A stretch of DNA of 5,984 nt from UBA1774 sp045628925 (GTDB taxonomy: Bacteria; Bacillota; Clostridia; Oscillospirales; Oscillospiraceae). Under the pieces are notes generated by a model. It saw only the letters and a list, made by a program, of their open reading frames with translations. It searched no databases and was not told the origin of the DNA. The stretch lies in assembly GCA_045628925.1 (NCBI GenBank), contig JAZQQF010000189.1, positions 1 through 5,984 of the forward strand, given 5' to 3'. The position numbers were made by a program, and so were the translations under genes. This document shows, in pieces, positions 4,968-5,984 of the stretch (the first letter of the stretch is position 1; every line of letters begins with the position of its first letter).

Positions 4968-5984
4968 ATGGCTCGCAAGCTCAAAACCATGGACGGCAAT
5001 ACTGCCGCAGCCCATGTAGCCTACGCGTTTACCGAGGTCGCCGCGATCTACCCCATTACGCCGTCTTCCGTGATGGCGGAGCAGGCCGATGAATGGGCCG
5101 CACACGGCCGCAAGAACATCTTCGGCCAGCCGGTCAAGCTGGTGGAAATGCAGTCCGAAGCCGGCGCCGCCGGTGCGGTGCACGGTTCCCTGCTCTCCGG
5201 CGCGCTGACCACCACGTTCACCGCCTCTCAGGGCCTGCTGCTCATGATCCCCAATATGTTCAAGATCGCGGGCGAACTGCTGCCCTGCGTCATCCACTGC
5301 TCGGCCCGTACCGTCGCCACCCACGCGCTGAACATCTTCGGCGACCACAGCGACGTGATGGCCTGCCGCGGCACCGGCTTCGCCATGCTGGCTTCCGCCA
5401 ACCCGCAGGAGGTCATGGATCTCGCCGCCGTGGCGCATCTGAGCGCCATCAAGGGCAGCCTGCCCTTCCTGCATTATTTCGATGGCTTCCGCACCTCCCA
5501 TGAGATCGACAAGGTGCAGGTCTGGGATTACGACGAGCTGAAGGAAATGCTGGATATGGACGCGGTGCGCGCCTTCAAGGACAAGGCGAACCTGCCCGCC
5601 CATCCCATTCTCCACGGCTCCGCCCAGAACCCGGATATCTTCTTCCAGAACCGCGAAGCCGCCAATCAGGTCTTCGACGCCATGCCCGACGTGGTGGAAG
5701 GCTATATGAACGAAGTGAACCGCCGCACCGGCTCTAACTACAAGCTCTTCAACTACTACGGCGCGGAGGACGCGGAATACGTCATCGTCGCCATGGGCAG
5801 CGTGTGCAACACCGCCGAGGAGATCGTGGACTATCTGAACGCCCAGGGCGAGAAGGTCGGCTGCATCAGCGTGCATCTGTTCCGCCCCTTCAGCGCGAAG
5901 CATCTGCTCTCTGCCCTCCCCGAGACCGTGAAGAAGATCGCCGTGCTCGACCGCACGAAGGAATCCGGCGCGCTGGGCGAGCCG
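4968..5984 (+). CDS. Pyruvate:ferredoxin (flavodoxin) oxidoreductase, N-terminal part (3' truncated by window edge)
   Basis: The frame is open from ATG to the window end, giving 339 codons of a protein normally about 1,170-1,190 residues long. The enzyme oxidises pyruvate and CoA to acetyl-CoA and CO2 with thiamine diphosphate and reduces ferredoxin. AAGGAGG lies 8 bases upstream of the start. Domain I shows AIYPITPSS with T31, EMQSEAGAAGA with E64, and SARTVATHALNIFGDHSDV with R114. These are the pyruvate and cofactor-site residues of Desulfovibrio africanus PFOR at the same numbers. Domain II begins near residue 260 (YVIVAMGSVCNTAEEIVDYL) and continues through SVHLFRPF and VLDRTKESGALGEP. 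The ThDP-binding and [4Fe-4S] domains lie beyond the window. It is transcribed from its own promoter. In this window it is the natural source of reduced ferredoxin for the FTR-like protein. Confidence 0.96.
   Translation, partial: MARKLKTMDGNTAAAHVAYAFTEVAAIYPITPSSVMAEQADEWAAHGRKNIFGQPVKLVEMQSEAGAAGAVHGSLLSGALTTTFTASQGLLLMIPNMFKIAGELLPCVIHCSARTVATHALNIFGDHSDVMACRGTGFAMLASANPQEVMDLAAVAHLSAIKGSLPFLHYFDGFRTSHEIDKVQVWDYDELKEMLDMDAVRAFKDKANLPAHPILHGSAQNPDIFFQNREAANQVFDAMPDVVEGYMNEVNRRTGSNYKLFNYYGAEDAEYVIVAMGSVCNTAEEIVDYLNAQGEKVGCISVHLFRPFSAKHLLSALPETVKKIAVLDRTKESGALGEP

Noticed and set aside
4941..5903. 320-codon open frame on the minus strand opposite PFOR
   Set aside because: The plus strand encodes an unmistakable PFOR with conserved T31, E64 and R114. 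The minus frame is a compositional shadow.

Overview
The window looks like a chromosomal stretch of a strictly anaerobic, high-G+C member of the Clostridia, most plausibly a gut Oscillospiraceae-type organism. The reasons are a pyruvate:ferredoxin oxidoreductase, a ferredoxin-linked thioredoxin reductase subunit, a uroporphyrinogen-decarboxylase-family protein of the type common in gut Firmicutes, and strong AAGGAGG-type ribosome binding sites. Most genes use G/C-ending codons. One gene, the acetyltransferase at 1530-2072, is strikingly A+T-rich and looks acquired.

Layout: (1) 1-189 is the 3' end of an unrecognised gene. (2) 228-1403 is an intact class-3-lipase-like (DUF2974/Mbeg1-type) alpha/beta hydrolase with a complete Ser-Asp-His triad. 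(3) 1405-2188 is an A+T-rich insert. It holds a RimJ/RimL-type GNAT acetyltransferase with its own terminator, and it is framed by a 45-bp inverted repeat (18 bp perfect, 11 bp divergent, 16 bp perfect). The left arm begins two bases after the hydrolase stop codon. (4) 2190-2274 is intergenic and holds a near-perfect palindrome that lacks a T-tract. (5) 2275-2786, minus strand, is a two-gene operon of thioredoxin and a very small ferredoxin:thioredoxin reductase catalytic subunit, joined by an ATGA overlap. (6) 2787-2953 is a divergent promoter region. (7) 2954-3946 is a UroD/corrinoid-methyltransferase-superfamily protein followed by a strong hairpin terminator. (8) 4015-4779 is a MoaF-like protein. 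(9) 4780-4967 is a promoter region with a good sigma-A-type promoter next to a 10-bp palindrome. (10) 4968-5984 is the first 339 codons of pyruvate:ferredoxin oxidoreductase, which runs off the window.

How the genes may fit together: the oxidoreductase makes reduced ferredoxin from pyruvate. The FTR-like subunit could pass electrons from ferredoxin to the thioredoxin encoded just upstream of it, giving thiol redox control without NADPH. The UroD-family and MoaF-like genes may form a second small unit, but no corrinoid protein or molybdenum-cofactor gene is visible to fix their roles. The most notable feature is the inverted-repeat-bounded GNAT gene, which has the look of a small mobile or recombining cassette without a recombinase of its own. 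No RNA genes, CRISPR arrays or transposase genes were found. No gap between genes exceeds 300 bases.
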